Source of the DNA: Antennarius striatus
Taxonomy: Eukaryota; Chordata; Actinopteri; Lophiiformes; Antennariidae
DNA length: 64,000 nucleotides
Direction: 5' to 3'
NCBI RefSeq assembly: GCF_040054535.1
Contig: NC_090785.1
Span: forward strand, 10,330,501 to 10,394,500
This document shows, in pieces, positions 21,377 to 37,394 of this stretch. The translations under genes and the position numbers were made by a program. The number at the start of each line of letters is the position of its first letter. Positions within the stretch are counted from its first letter, which is position 1. The notes beneath the pieces were generated by a model. It was not told where the DNA came from. It worked only from the letters and a program-made list of their open reading frames with translations, and ran no database searches.

Positions 21377-24300
21377 ATGAATGAATGAAATGTGAAGAAA
21401 TGCAAAGATATTGTACAGTGTTAAGAAAATCACTGTCACATTTATTCTCCGGCATCTTAAGCAGACTGGGAGTGCCGGGGAGGTGTTGGAACAAAATGCT
21501 CGTCCTTTCAAGATCTCTTTGTTCAACAAGGTAGTTCTCAGATTATGTCAATAACCTGACAGGTTGGTGTAACGCATATAGCTATGGTGGTTACGTGTGT
21601 TTTTGATTGGATTGTTTTTGGTGACATATAAACAATGTTATCATTTTTGTTTCAGGAAAGGGATAAGGAAAATATCACATTCTATTAATTGTTTATGCTT
21701 TACTACTTTTTTAGTTTAAGAGAGGTTTGGTCGATTAGAGGTCCAAGTCCACAATGAACTGTTGATCCCTGTCCAAACATTAGATGATATGAACTGCAGG
21801 AATCATGTAATACATCACTACCTTCCTCTTAAAAACAAAACAAAACAAAATAAAACAATACCCAAAATGCTAAATGCTGATTTTCCACATTCATAATGGG
21901 AAAAAAATATGAAGCAACAGTTTAAATTTCAACGTCTTTGTTTTGCTGTCAATGTGAATTAGAGCAAAGCAAAGCAGATAAGCAGCTGAACAAAATTGGC
22001 TTTGTCTTCAAGAAGATAGATGGATAAACATTAGTTCAAATATTCAATTTCAATCAGTCACTTTCTGAAAAACATAACTAAAATTAAATGATTACTTAAG
22101 TTAAATAAAGTAAATTAAACATCTTGTCAAGATGTAGCGCACAACTTCCCTGATCTTTATTTTCCTAACACAATTTTGACACAAGCTTCAAATCTGCCTT
22201 TATATCCTAAACTGGTGATGGTTCAAGACTTAGTAATCCTGCTCAAGCGTCTATAAATTATCCCACAAGAAGTTCTCCTCATCTCCTCAAATGCACCTGA
22301 TTCAAATGAACATTCTGCATCACGCTCCGTACAAAGACACAGTCAGGTGCACAGAAATGACCGTTACCTGCTTCGAAAGAAGACAGCCTAATTTGTGACA
22401 CGCTTTGAAGTCAATTTGCTTTTTGGTACATAATTTCTTATGTTTTTAAGTTAGAATTTGTTGGACTTGATAATGCCTCCATCCACACAGAAAGGAAGTA
22501 ATTAGATAATTTTGCTTTTTGTGTACATGTAACCTTGTCCAAAATCCTCCTCATTATTTATCATCTTCTTTCTTCTTTCTCAGAATGCACAATTCTGAAT
22601 AACTGCTGCACCAAGGCTCCGATTAAGAGTTAATATGAATGAAAATTCTTTCTTTCATTTATTCAAACCAGAATTTTAAAAATGACAACTCACTATTTTA
22701 TATTTGATTTTATGCACGACTTCTTTTGCAGGAAGAAGGTTAATTCTGTCTTGAAAACTCTTGTGGCAACATGAATTTTAAAGTTTTTTCCTGTATAAAG
22801 ATCTGAAAATCAAAATGTGATGTTTTAGTCCGTGAGCTTTACTGGTGTTGGTTTACAGATTTGATCATGTTTGAACAGAACCAGGCAAGCTGTCTTCACT
22901 CTTGCTTTATACTAAGCTAACCAGCTGTTAGCTGTAGCTTCATAACCTACTAGTGATAGTGTTACAGTTAGCAGTTTCCTAAAATGTTCAAATTACTGTA
23001 CTGTATTTATTTTTCACATTTGACACAAGTGGGCTCTTAAGAGAAGACATCAGAATCTGGAACCATCTTTATGCTGTATTACTCACGTGTGCAGAAAATA
23101 CTGGTTGATTATTTTATCAACTCGACCTGTCACACTGTTATCTTGGTGGTATTGGGTGTTAAGCAACTGACCTGGAAGGGTTGTGGAATTAATGGTCCTT
23201 TTGTAAAAGCACTGTAGTGTGTGTTTGACAACAGAGTCACATGACATTATTTCTCTTCTCATTTCCAAATAAAAAATTGTAATAATAGAGACATAGCACA
23301 AGACTGTATTGCACTAGGTTTATAGGCTTAATGGTCTTCTTAAGTGTTTCATAACCAGAAATTTAACATATTCTGCAGGAAAAGTGCAACAGCAGTAAAT
23401 TCATGACAACTGTCAGATGATATCATTTCTCATATATTTTGAAACACATGCCTGAATACAGAGATCACAGGACTTTCTTTCCTCATCTCACTTCTTCTTC
23501 CTAAAAATATTAATCAGGAAGAGGAAGTTGAAGGAAAATTTGAAGATCTTTTTTTTTTGACAAATTACTTAATATTTTCCATTATCATTTTAGTCTACAT
23601 GCTTGTGTCACACTTCTTTTGTGTGTTGCTGTCTGGGAGAGGTTTCTGAAGTTTGTTCGTCCAACATGAATAAAATGTACTGTTCTTGTAATTTAGTTAA
23701 AAAACCTCTAAATGAAACATGAGCTAAAACATACAGATTTAAAGTGAATCAAATTAGTCTGACCTTTTGGTAACAACGGTTATTTTATTATTATTCCACA
23801 ATATTTTATGCATGTATATTTTAAACACTTCCTTGTATATTTAATGGAAACTAACACTTTGAACTGATTACAACAAATTAAAATCGGTTTTTTAATTTTA
23901 ACACATATTAATCCACCATGAAAATATTAATTGGCTGCAGTAATGTAATACTGCAGTGTAATAAGAAAATAGTTCCATAGGAATAATACATTGTGATGAT
24001 ACATTATTTTCCTTTGAACTCATTTAATAGACTTAACAAAGATTATTTCCTTCTCAGTTTTTATTTTTTTTATACCTTTCACGACCAATAGACGATGGCA
24101 AATTATTTCCTCATGCAGATTGTGCAAAGAGAAGACTCAGCACAAGCATGATTGATTGTGATTAAATATATTTGAGGAGTACCTGAATGACTTGCAAAAT
24201 ATTCACAACTATCCTCTTCTTTCTGCAGCACTCATACAGACTTCATTGCTGCAGTACGTAGTGCAATGTGTGCTTATCCATGTCGTTAGGCTGTGGGATG

Positions 24301-25563
24301 CTGAGTGATCATCGCCCACACTGAGCTCTATCACACATTAAGTAAACAGCAAAACGCTGTTAGTAAGGGCTGTCCTGTGAGTCTGATCTATGTTCAATCT
24401 ATTGCTAACAGATGTCTTGTCATGGCAGGATGTATGGTAGTACAGTATGACATATATATGAACGTATACCATACAACCAAAATATTGTTCATCTCAAACT
24501 GTAATCATTAGGGGAGTATGTCTGGAAATTCATGTAAACGTCTTGAGACAAACACCTGCGATTTTGTTGCCTATTAATCCACAAGAAGTAATTTGTTAGT
24601 GTATGAATAAATTTGATCTATTAGATTGTAACTGCAGCTGTATCAGCTATTCATCTGGTGCCACCAACAAAACAGCAGCGAAATGAAATACATAATGTCT
24701 TTGTTCTTTGGGCATTTGGCGCTATCATGTGGCCTGTTGGTAATATGACATGGACTTGTGTGTAAGTATTGAGATACAATATTTGTGACAACTTGGTTTC
24801 TTCTATCTTATGTTACACACCAACCTTCTGCACCCCTATGTTTTCCTTTACTTATTTTTCAGCTATTTTCAGAAAAATCACCTCCCAACCTCTGAAATGA
24901 CTTGAAGAGCTCCCATTATGGGCCAGGATTTAAATAAATCCAGTTAAATCCTGCAAGCTCTCAGTTCGTACTGGAGTTAGAAATGATAACATCGTGCCAT
25001 TGGTCAATCCAGCAAGGATATGGAATGCTAAGAGCATCAGGGATCAACTTGGTAAGTTTCCCACAGACTGGAGTGTTCAAACTTTTGGCTCTTCTTTTGA
25101 GAAAAGAGCAAAACATGGGGCATGCAAGGGTCATTGGCCTCGCTGCAGGGTGTTGTAGGGAGATGTGTTCTGGAGTTGAATGTATGTAAGGTTATAGAGG
25201 AGGATTGCCTGGCACGAAAGCTCAGCGATGGTCCACCTGTGCTCACATTTAAATCAGGAGAGATGAATGAAGTAGAAATAAGTGTTTATTACAGCAAATG
25301 ATAGAGAATGTGATAATAAATGGTGCTATTTCTGCTCAGACAGAAGTCAGACTAAAGAAAAATAGATACTTCAAAGTTACTTGATCTGATTTGAAGTTAT
25401 GTTGCTTACAGAACTTTCTGCCTTGTAAACTGATAATCTGGGGCGGTGAAAACAATTACCACATACCAGAATGCAGTCACTTTAGTCCAGGAGATAGAAG
25501 ACCACAGCCAGCATGATTCACCAGAACAAATTAGGAGGAAAGGCATCCAAGGCAGCTTCTGTT

Positions 25564-25746
<183 letters not shown>

Positions 25747-26239
25747 AACAGTCTACAAGTAAGGCAGAGGAGGGGAGAGGTGGGGAGGGGTGTGGTAGAT
25801 AATGAAAGACAGAGTGGGAATAAAGATAGATATTTATTTTTAAAACCATCTGCTTTGTGTTGAATGAGTACGTACTTTGTCCACTTAAAATTATGTAAAC
25901 TTGAAAATCTGACTTTTTTTGTTTAACTGTATGTAAGAATATCTGTATATGCCATTTAAATATTATAAGAGAATATAGAATATACAATCTCATAGATAAT
26001 ATGGATAATATTTCTATTTGGCAGCTCAGACAACACAGCGGCAAATACCTTGAAAAAGCTTTTGTACATTCTGTATGTGTAACATTACTTAAACAAATTA
26101 CTTTATAGTGACTGTTTATGATGATTTAAAGCTGCCCAGAAGAAGAGAGGAATGCTGGCAGCTTCATATATTTTCCTTACTAAGATCAAAGATTTAGATA
26201 CATGGCTAAATAACAGCATTTAAAATGAGGATAAGTTTC

Positions 26240-26640
26240 AAGTTTATGTATTCATATATAGCCCAGATTCACAAAAATGTCTCAAAGGGCTTTAGAATCT
26301 GCACATGGACGATATCCCTCTGACCTTTGTGCACTGCGAGCAGTATGACCCTCAAATTGGAAAAGGAACAGCTCACCCCAAAACCCTTTTAACAGGGAAA
26401 AAAAATGGATGGGAGAAACCTCAGAAAGACTGCAGAGGTGGGACCCCTCTTCCAGGAGCGGACAGACGAAGCAATAGATATCGCATGTACAGATTAACAA
26501 CACAATAATAATAACAATGACAGTAACAATAACAATAATAAATGTATGACAAAAGCACGCTGATCCATCCAGTAGAGCGAGTCACCTCCAGCCCATGAAG
26601 CACACAGAGGTCACCAATTGCCGAGGATCCACCACTCTGA
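26240..26640. repeat. Degenerate dispersed repeat
   Basis: The segments TCTCAAAGGGCTTTAGAATC, GAGAAACCTCAGAAAGAC and GGACCCCTCTTCCAGGAGCG occur in the order typical of a widespread fish interspersed repeat. The copy is old and carries an (AATAAC)n-like insertion. The identification rests on recollection of similar sequences in fish genomes. Confidence 0.4.
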
Positions 26641-26787
26641 GGACAGACCAAATAATGCCTAAGTCATTGTTCTCAATAAAGTTAGTGTATGATTACCCCC
26701 CGCCAAAACCCAAAACACCACAGCAGAACCACATGAGATGGAACCAGACTCCCCTAGGGGATGGAATAGGATAGAAAAGAAAGTGAC

Positions 26788-26922
<135 letters not shown>

Positions 26923-27325
26923 AGTGATGGTTTCCACAGCAGATGCAGCTGTCTGGGCCGTTGGACTGTGTGTATGTTTCTGCAACTCTATTTCAGGCTC
27001 CTGTGTTGTTCAAAAGGTCAGATAAAGAGGAATAGGAATCCTCACAAAGAAGAGGGTGGGGGTGTTGGGTGAACAGGGTTAAATGGAGATCCAGGAACAA
27101 TCACACACACACTTCTCAAACATAGGGTAGTAGTGGTGGAGAGCGGGAGAAAGGAGAGACAAAGTCAAATCAGAAGCATAGCGAGAGAGATAATACCCAG
27201 GGTTCATTAGTAGAGCACTTTGTTTTGACTGAATGAACTGTTCAAGATAGAGGACATCCTGGCATATTAATTAAAAAAGGACCCTGATTTAACCTCTAAG
27301 TGTAGAAAAGACATTTGTGGAAATC

Positions 27326-30130
<2,805 letters not shown>

Positions 30131-30325
30131 AAAATACTACCATCAAGAAGAAAAAGCGACCACTGGAACAGTAAAGAGGAAATCAGATTCACTCTAACCC
30201 TAACCCTAATGCTGGCAGTGTTAAAAGTGTTCTTTTCCATTCACTGGTGTGTTGTGTAGATGTTTGTTTTGTGCACATGAGGCTGAAATCCAGTTCTCCC
30301 TTTAGCTTTGTCTTTACAGAAAATT

Positions 30326-30331
30326 AATAAA
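30326..30331 (+). terminator. smtnl1: Polyadenylation signal of smtnl1
   Basis: AATAAA lies about 195 bp after the smtnl1 stop, giving a 3' UTR of about 220 nt. The interval to the next promoter (30350-31370) is AT-rich with no gene seen. Confidence 0.6.
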
Positions 30332-31414
30332 GGGACCTTAACAGTTTACTCTGCAACAACAAAGTTTGTGTTGAAGTGTTGAAATGATGCTCAGTCAAGC
30401 TGAATGAAATCAGTGATGATAAAGGTGTAATGGAGGGTGAATTTGCTGGGATAGCATAATGAGTAGAAGTCTCTCAATTGAGACACCATTTTGTTTGGAA
30501 TAAATTATCAATACTAAAACTAGTAATCAATAGTGATAATAACTAGTCACACTAGAGGCTACAAAGGATCAAAATATATGTCCAACATTTATGCATATAT
30601 CCTAATTCAGTAAAATCCTAGTATGCTACAAAAAAGAACAACTCCTAATCAAACAATTGTGTTTTAATGACCAAAACTGAAATGCCTAAAAAAAATATTT
30701 AAATCTAATGTCTTTGCCTGTCAGTGCTCAAAATCTCGCTTGATCCAGCTGCCATCTCTCATTGTTGTCATGTTTTTCAGGCTAGAACTTTTTGCTTATC
30801 TCAAGCTCTGCTGACAGGTGTTACAATAGCAATCCTACCTAAAAACTCACTTCCTCCCGGAGGTCTTTGGTTTCATCAGATATTACGCCAAATTTTCAGA
30901 ATAATTATTATTAATTATTTTATCATTATATGTTATAAAATGTTGAAATGACAATTTTATAATTTTATAACTTTTCTTATAGATAGTTAGTACTGTAGTT
31001 ATCGTGACATGACTCTATACAAAACAACTACACATCAATCAATGTCAAATGTCAAAAAATATCTGTACATCAAAATGTCTTAAGGGAGCGAAAAAACTAT
31101 TAAAATGACTGCACAGGGTCCTGTGGTCTGTGCTGGGAAAATCAATATAGATAAATTGTTACTAAAATATAAAAGCATATTCTTTCCCATGAATCTACTA
31201 TGATCTCCTAAGCATTCATCATCTGAATATTTATCCAGAAGTAGCTAATCTAATTTAGATTTTTTTTTTCTACAACTAAAATAATTTGATAGCAGCACAC
31301 CATTACACCCTACAGCAAGTGACTGGACAGGATTTTAGATGCCAATCCCATTCGGTAGGGCCAGACCCTGTGGGGCCCCATCCACCCCCTGCAACACCAG
31401 CTCGGCAGAGGAAA

Positions 31415-31422
31415 TGACGTCA
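31415..31422. promoter_or_regulatory. Palindromic CRE in the zinc-finger gene promoter
   Basis: A perfect TGACGTCA octamer lies about 160 bp upstream of the zinc-finger start codon, in a locally GC-rich, TATA-less stretch (31340-31580). A full CRE at this distance is typical of CREB/ATF-responsive promoters; binding is inferred. Confidence 0.5.
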
Positions 31423-31580
31423 CCCCAGACCGAGCCTGCTCCTTTTCTCCAGGAGTTACGGTAAACCGCGTCACTCTCCAGGGAAGGCCATTGTGTAGCT
31501 GCTCCTGTAAGCTAACCTGATAGTCGTGCCGTGCTTTTTCCCTACATAACTGTAATTTTCTGGCACTACCGGATTAAAAC

Positions 31581-34500
31581 ATGTCGACAGACATGTCACC
31601 GAGTACTTTGAACCTGGAGTCCCAGCTTTTGTCAATAATGGACGTGCTGGTGAAAGCGGCGGTAGCTGAAATTAGCCAACTGTTCTCGGAGAGCTCATCG
31701 TCGCTCCGCTTGCATTTATCCCAGAGCCTGCGGGAAAACGAAGCCCTGAGGATGAGGATGAAGGTGACGAGGAGTGAGCTCTTCTCGCTCAGGCTGCAGA
31801 CCAGGAGCAACCGGCCGGTCAGCCGCTTCTCCCCTTTCAGGGCAAATACTCCCAAAACACGGGCTAAGTCACAAGGTAACTCTCATGTAAACTACCAGCT
31901 GCTATAAAGTAAAGTCGACAAGTATTTGCTATTAAATTGCTGCTGCTTAGTATCACGTGATGCATGCGTCATGTGTACCGATTATTATAGTTAAGTACAC
32001 TTTAATGTTTGATTTCCAGAGATGCGGATTTTTTTTAAATTTAAAATAAATAATAGGATAGCAGAAATTAATATATAATTTCTTCATACTTCATTGATAA
32101 CCCTTTGACAAAAATTACAACACTCTCACGTAGATCTACAAGTCAAAGGCTGATCTAGAGTTTTAAAAACATCTTGTAGATCTGGTGATCCTGAGTATTT
32201 ACATTTATTGTCTAGCTACTGAGTTAATAAAATTACAATCAACTTTCTTATTTGTGTTTTGATCGTTTAATTCACAATTCTGGTGCTGTTCTGGTGCTGT
32301 TGATATAACCTCACCTCCTGCTCATTCGTCGCCATCCGTGATCTTGAAATTAATGTTTTTTCTTCTTTTAAGTTGTCATTCGGCCATCAGCGGCTCAAAA
32401 GGCTGCTGCTGAAAGGTCTTCTATTACCCTGCAACCAGAGAACAAGTCATCTGCCCCTGCCACTCAAGTGAAGGTAATCAAAGTTCAAATAATGTATGTT
32501 GTTTCATTAATGCCTTTGTCTGCTGATTGAATTTAATTTTTATTTATTAGTGTGCTGAAGTGGAGACTCCAGATGTCATTCTCATCAAAGATGAAGATGA
32601 GGTTGGTGGATGTGGACCCATTGTAGGTTCGTAGCTGTTATTTTAAAATTGTGTTTTCTGATCATATACCTCTGTAAATCTGTCCATCTCATTCTCCTAA
32701 ACATGATGTCTTAACTATGACATTAACTATGACACACAAATTTCTATGGGGGTGGGGATAGTATTTGATCAAATTCAGACCTGTGTCCTTTCTGTGTGGC
32801 GTTTACTACCGGAGTAGGCTACTAAGTTTTCCAAAGACGTGAATGTGAATAGGCACAGTGGCGCAGTGGGTAGCGCTGTCGCTGCACAGCAAGAGGATTC
32901 CTTGCTCGACCCCCACACTGTATGGAGTTTGCACGTTCTTCCCATGTCTGTGTGGGTTCTCTCCAGGTTCTGTGTCTACATGTGGCACCACGGTGCACTG
33001 GTATCGTACCTGGAGTGTCCCCTACCTCATGCTCCCAGTTAGCTGGGATAGGTTCTAGCACCCTGCGACAGTGGGTTTTGAATATGAATGATTGAATTTG
33101 AAGAGTTGTTTGTAGTGTGTTGGCCCTGTGACAAACCAGCTTCTTGTGCAGAATGTACTCCACCTCCTAGCATCAGCTGGGATTCAGGCCTTTCCCCTGT
33201 GATCCTACTAAGTATGAACATTTATGGAAAATTAAAGGATGGAAGAGTCTAATTTTCAGAGATGTGATGACATTTTATGTATAAAGGTATTTTAATATTT
33301 GCTTCTGGTTGTGATTCAGCACCATTACTTAAGAACAGAGGACAGTAACACTGTAGATCACACCTGATCAGACATGAATTGGTTGAAAATAATCCTACTT
33401 CTACTTTGATCCACATTGAAACTGTAGAGATTGTGTAGATGTTGTGTTTTGCATCCTTATCTTTAAATTTGTAGCCTCTTCAGGTTTTATCAGTTGATAA
33501 ACTTGTGATCTTGCACCAAAGGTCAAAATCACTTTTTCCCTTTTTTTTTTTTTGTCCCTTCTTCAACTTATTGGTTTTGCTGTTATCCACCTTGAAATGG
33601 TTGTCTTGCCTTTTGAAGAAATTAGTTACTTCTCTGCAAGAATACCCTCGCAGTGAAGGCGACATGTTTCTCACTACAGACTATTTAAGAATGATTGTCA
33701 TGATAGTAATAACTTCAATGCTGGTTAATATTTCTCTCATTTTCTTCTACTGAATTCCTTCAAAGTCTTACCAACATACTTGAGACAAACACAGTTGTAA
33801 GCTGTTGTGTGATTGGTGTGGCATGAAGCCAAGAAACATGAGTTCATAGTTCTGGTTAACTATGTAATACCTGACTGTCAGTTAGCAAACCCTCGAGGGC
33901 TGACAGGAATTCTGTGTATTGCTCAAAGTAGACAAATAGGTCAATTGATTAATTACGATCATTGATTAGACAGCAGTTTCTTCTACGTAACAGCAAAAGC
34001 TGCTGACTTTGCATGACAAAATTTAGGCAGGTATGAACTGGCCATAATATTTGTAAATTGTTGGTTTACTCATCAGGAGATTGATCACTGTACACATAAA
34101 TGACATGCAGCATGAGAAGTACGATGTAATCATTTTAATAATAAACTACCCAAACTGCATATTTTGTGGTGTTATAGATACACATCTCATTATACTAACT
34201 TGCAGCTTCCTTGTGTTGAATCATGGATTGTGGAAAACAATAAGTAGGCTTTCAGACTGTTTTATTGCTGGGCAGAGCATAGTAAAGCAAGATGAATGGT
34301 ATGAGTCAATTTATGACACATAAGTGGTTGGTCAGACATCAATGCACTTGTTGTTTTAGCTTTTAGTCAGCGTCTGACAATCTGGGTTTGCTGATGGTGC
34401 TTTTAGCTGCTCTGTACCAAATATTTCTTGTAGTGTGATTTTTTTTTTCACTCAAACTTGATGTGTAATATGGATTGTCTGACATTTATGACATCACTTT

Positions 34501-35319
34501 GTGGTTTGTCTTTTAGGTCAGGACGATGTTGGAAACATCAGAACTGATTGTGGTGTTGACACAGGAACTCAGACTTTGCAGTCTTCCTCCCTGACGGGTG
34601 ATCACAATGAGCTGAGGATCGTGAGTGTTCATGGAGCAGGAGATGGGACGCTGCAGGAGACAAGCGACACCCTCTTCACTGCCTCGGAGCTCCAAGCTTT
34701 CAGCTCCCTGTCTCCTGATAACAACGCAACCAATGACTGTCTGCTCAATTTCACCGCTGGTGCCAGTGACACAGCGCCGATGAGAGGGATGCAAGATAAC
34801 ACTGTTGGGCTGGGAAGAAATGGTCAACTGGAAAGAAATCATTCCATTCAGATGGTTTCAACAGCCCTGAACACTGAAACACCAACAGTAGGAGCTGACG
34901 ATCACGTGGAGTACCCCAGTCATGTCAGCCAGTTCTCCCAACAGCAGAATGTCTTCCCTTACACCTGCAACAAATCCCTGGACTGTAGCTTCTGCGGGAA
35001 GTGCTTCCTCACCCGCGAAGAGCTGATCGTACATCGAGCAACTCACACTGGGGAGACGCCTATTCCTTGTTCCTTTTGTGGGAAGCCTTTTGTCAACAGG
35101 ACCACACTGACCATTCACATGCGCATTCACACCGGGGAGAAGCCATATGCATGCACGCAGTGTGGGAAACGCTTCACACAGAACGGTAGCCTTAAGATCC
35201 ACCTTAGGACTCACTCTGGAGAGAAGCCGTACACCTGCAATCAGTGCAGCGCCAGCTTCAACAACCCCAGCAATCTGCGCAGGCACATGATCACACACAG
35301 CACCAACGATGTGCTCTGA
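31581..35319 (+). CDS. C2H2 zinc-finger protein, four fingers, 4 exons, 424 aa
   Basis: A probable nuclear DNA-binding transcription factor. Exons: 31581-31875, 32373-32473, 32551-32626, 34517-35319. Phases close to 1275 nt. The N-terminus (about residues 8-70) is leucine-rich and helical (LESQLLSIMDVLVKAAVAEI ... LRENEALRMRMKVTRSELF), like the dimerising N-terminal helix of many fish zinc-finger genes. An acidic VILIKDEDEV segment, a common SUMO-type motif, lies near residue 145. Four consecutive fingers occupy about 312-420, joined by TGEK/SGEKP-type linkers. In finger 1 the linker reads TGETPIP. No KRAB, SCAN or BTB domain is present. A SINE lies in intron 3. The orthologue is not identified. 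Confidence 0.88.
32849..33066 (+). mobile_element. tRNA-derived SINE in intron 3 of the zinc-finger gene
   Basis: GGCACAGTGGCGCAGTGGGT is followed by an AGCAAGAGGATTCC head, a diverged B box (CTTGCTCGACCCCC), GTATGGAGTTTGCACGTTCTT and a terminal AGCTGGGATAGGTTCTAGCA. It belongs to the same broad family as the copy at 1491. Confidence 0.7.
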
Positions 35320-36010
35320 CCAGGAAGAACACAGAGGGTCTTCAGCGTGCTGCTTCTACTGACACTTCGTCTACAATGTGTATTTGGCACAATATGTTCA
35401 CTGTGGCAGAATCTCACAATGTTATTCCCATTGGCTGAGTTAAGGAACTTTTCATGGATAAAACATGCTTATGTTAATCTTTGGATTTACTAATGTAAAT
35501 CTTGACATCTTAACTGTAAAATAACTTGATTGCTGTGAGCTGATATAAGGACATGAGCTAGAGTAGTATCTCTCCATCTGACGAACGACACATTTTAGTT
35601 CAACCTATGACTTCGAACCTATGACTTGGATGTGTCTCATCGTGCCTCTGCACAGTACCCTAATTTAATTCGAATTTGATAAATGCTCTTCATTGTTTTT
35701 TTAATCTGATATGACTAACTTTTTACACAACAGTATCTCAATACTATACAAATATCAAATGTGCAGACAATACTTCATTGATGGTTCTTACAGTCGTCAT
35801 CTTGATTTCTCTGTTTGCTTGATTCAGTTTTTAATTTTGTGACAAATTCATGTCGTGTCACTCCAATGTAGCCATGAGACTCGTTCCTTTTTTAACCTTT
35901 TTGCCAAAATATTAAGAGTTTGGCATAGTGACTAGTAATATTTAGTTACAAAGTTAATTTCTATTGTATCACAGAAAAGTTTTCCATACACTTCAATGCT
36001 ATTGTTTAGG

Positions 36011-36138
36011 TATCCAAAGCTGTTTGAATCAATCCACTGGACTTTAAGAAAGTTTCTTGAAGATGTTCACCTCTCATCCAAGAGGCTTCTTCAGTGCTGA
36101 ACTGAAGTCAAGTGGATTGATTTAAACAGCTTTGGATA
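36011..36138. repeat. 34-bp-arm inverted repeat (foldback)
   Basis: The arms at 36011-36044 and 36105-36138 are reverse complements with two mismatches (TATCCAAAGCTGTTT pairs with AAACAGCTTTGGATA). The 60-bp loop carries CTCATCCAAGAGGCTTCTTC, a motif common in fish interspersed repeats. The downstream ACCTACACAGACAT matches the element ends at 20433-21376. The rest of 35320-37180 is the 3' UTR of the zinc-finger gene and AT-rich spacer; the polyadenylation site is not fixed. Confidence 0.7.
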
Positions 36139-37179
36139 ACCATGACCTGGATAACAGAACCTACACAGACATATTGTATAGGTACGATAAAAACTACGAG
36201 AGAGCTGTTTAACCCTAAGTTACAAAAAGCAGTGTACCTCATCATGGTGGACAGAGACCTCATTATTATTTTTTTACACTGAAAATGTTTTTGGAATTAA
36301 AATCATTTGGTTTATAGTAATGTGTGTACACAAATATCTTCTTGATTTGATAAGTCTCTTATCATTTTATGCCTCTAGAGTGCAGCATTGTTGGTGTTTC
36401 CTGTGATGATTCTATCTCAGATATGCTGATACTGAGGGGGACTCGGAAGGAAACTGGGGGAAATTCCTTGCATTGTTCCTGTTTCCACCCTGCCTCTGTT
36501 TTAGTATTGTTTATCAGGCTTCAGTTATTTGACTGTTTACCCAAAGGTGTTAAAAGTCCAGGATATGTCAAATACTAATGTCTGTAGTACAACACAATAC
36601 AGATTTACAGTAGCTACTAGTAGAGAAAGCGTGCAGTTTAATGTGTCAAAGGTAATTATAAGTTAAGTGTCACCAGGAGGCCTTTAATGTCAAGCTGTTG
36701 ATTGATCAAGATCACACAGAGGATGTAAAGGTCACTGGAATTGTTTTTTTTTAAATAGTTCTGGTGTGTAGGTGTGAAACGCAGTTACACTTTTCCAAGA
36801 AATTCTGCTTCCCCTCAAGACATTGTTCTTGGGTAATCAAGTGACATCAGTGTGTGCGTAGGTGGGATAGAGAGGAAGCAGGAGGAGGTAGCCTATGCCA
36901 ATGGTGGTCAAACTTTTTTTTTTTTTAAATTACAGATTGTGTAATAAAATGTTATTAGTAATTCATGCCCAAATATATGTATAGAAGTTGTAATTGTCTT
37001 TGATATATGCAAGTGCAGGAAATTAAACCGTTCCTTTTTCGTATGGTGAAAAACAGAAGTTCATAACCCTTTTGAATAATTTAAATCATCCTCCTTATAA
37101 TCTTTTTACTTGCTCGTATTAATTCCTGGTTGGTGTTATGGAATAAAGGGCCTTTCTTCCCGTTACATTGGTCAGAGAC

Positions 37180-37394
37180 AAACACCTGTACGAGAGGAGG
37201 AAATCTGCTTGCGCCGTATTTACGGTAACGCCGCTCGTTGATCCCGCCCTCTCTTTGAAAGAAAACTCGGTGATGTCGCTGCTCTTTAGACGAGCTTGAC
37301 CCGGAGCCCAGGAGAGGAGGTGAACGGCGGGGGAGAGAACACGCTGTGATACAGAATAGTTTGGAGGGCATCGAGGAAGGATTTCCACTTATAG
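37180..37394 (+). promoter_or_regulatory. ctnnd1: ctnnd1 CpG-rich promoter and non-coding exon 1
   Basis: A CpG-rich, TATA-less stretch leads into a leader ending at 37394 with a strong donor (ATAG|GTGAGTCG). CpG density stays high through about 38300 in the first intron. It is the nearest promoter-like sequence upstream of the ctnnd1 coding exons and lies on the correct strand; transcription from it is inferred. Confidence 0.5.

Noticed and set aside
21090-21494. Frame with FVRSFVRS repeats
   Set aside because: It is a translation of the (GAAC)n array and its flanks.
30193-30211. TAACCC repeats resembling telomeric sequence
   Set aside because: Only about two and a half units occur within the smtnl1 3' UTR; too short to indicate an interstitial telomere.
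34858-35298. 146-codon frame opposite the zinc fingers
   Set aside because: It is antisense to a well-supported coding exon and lacks any domain.
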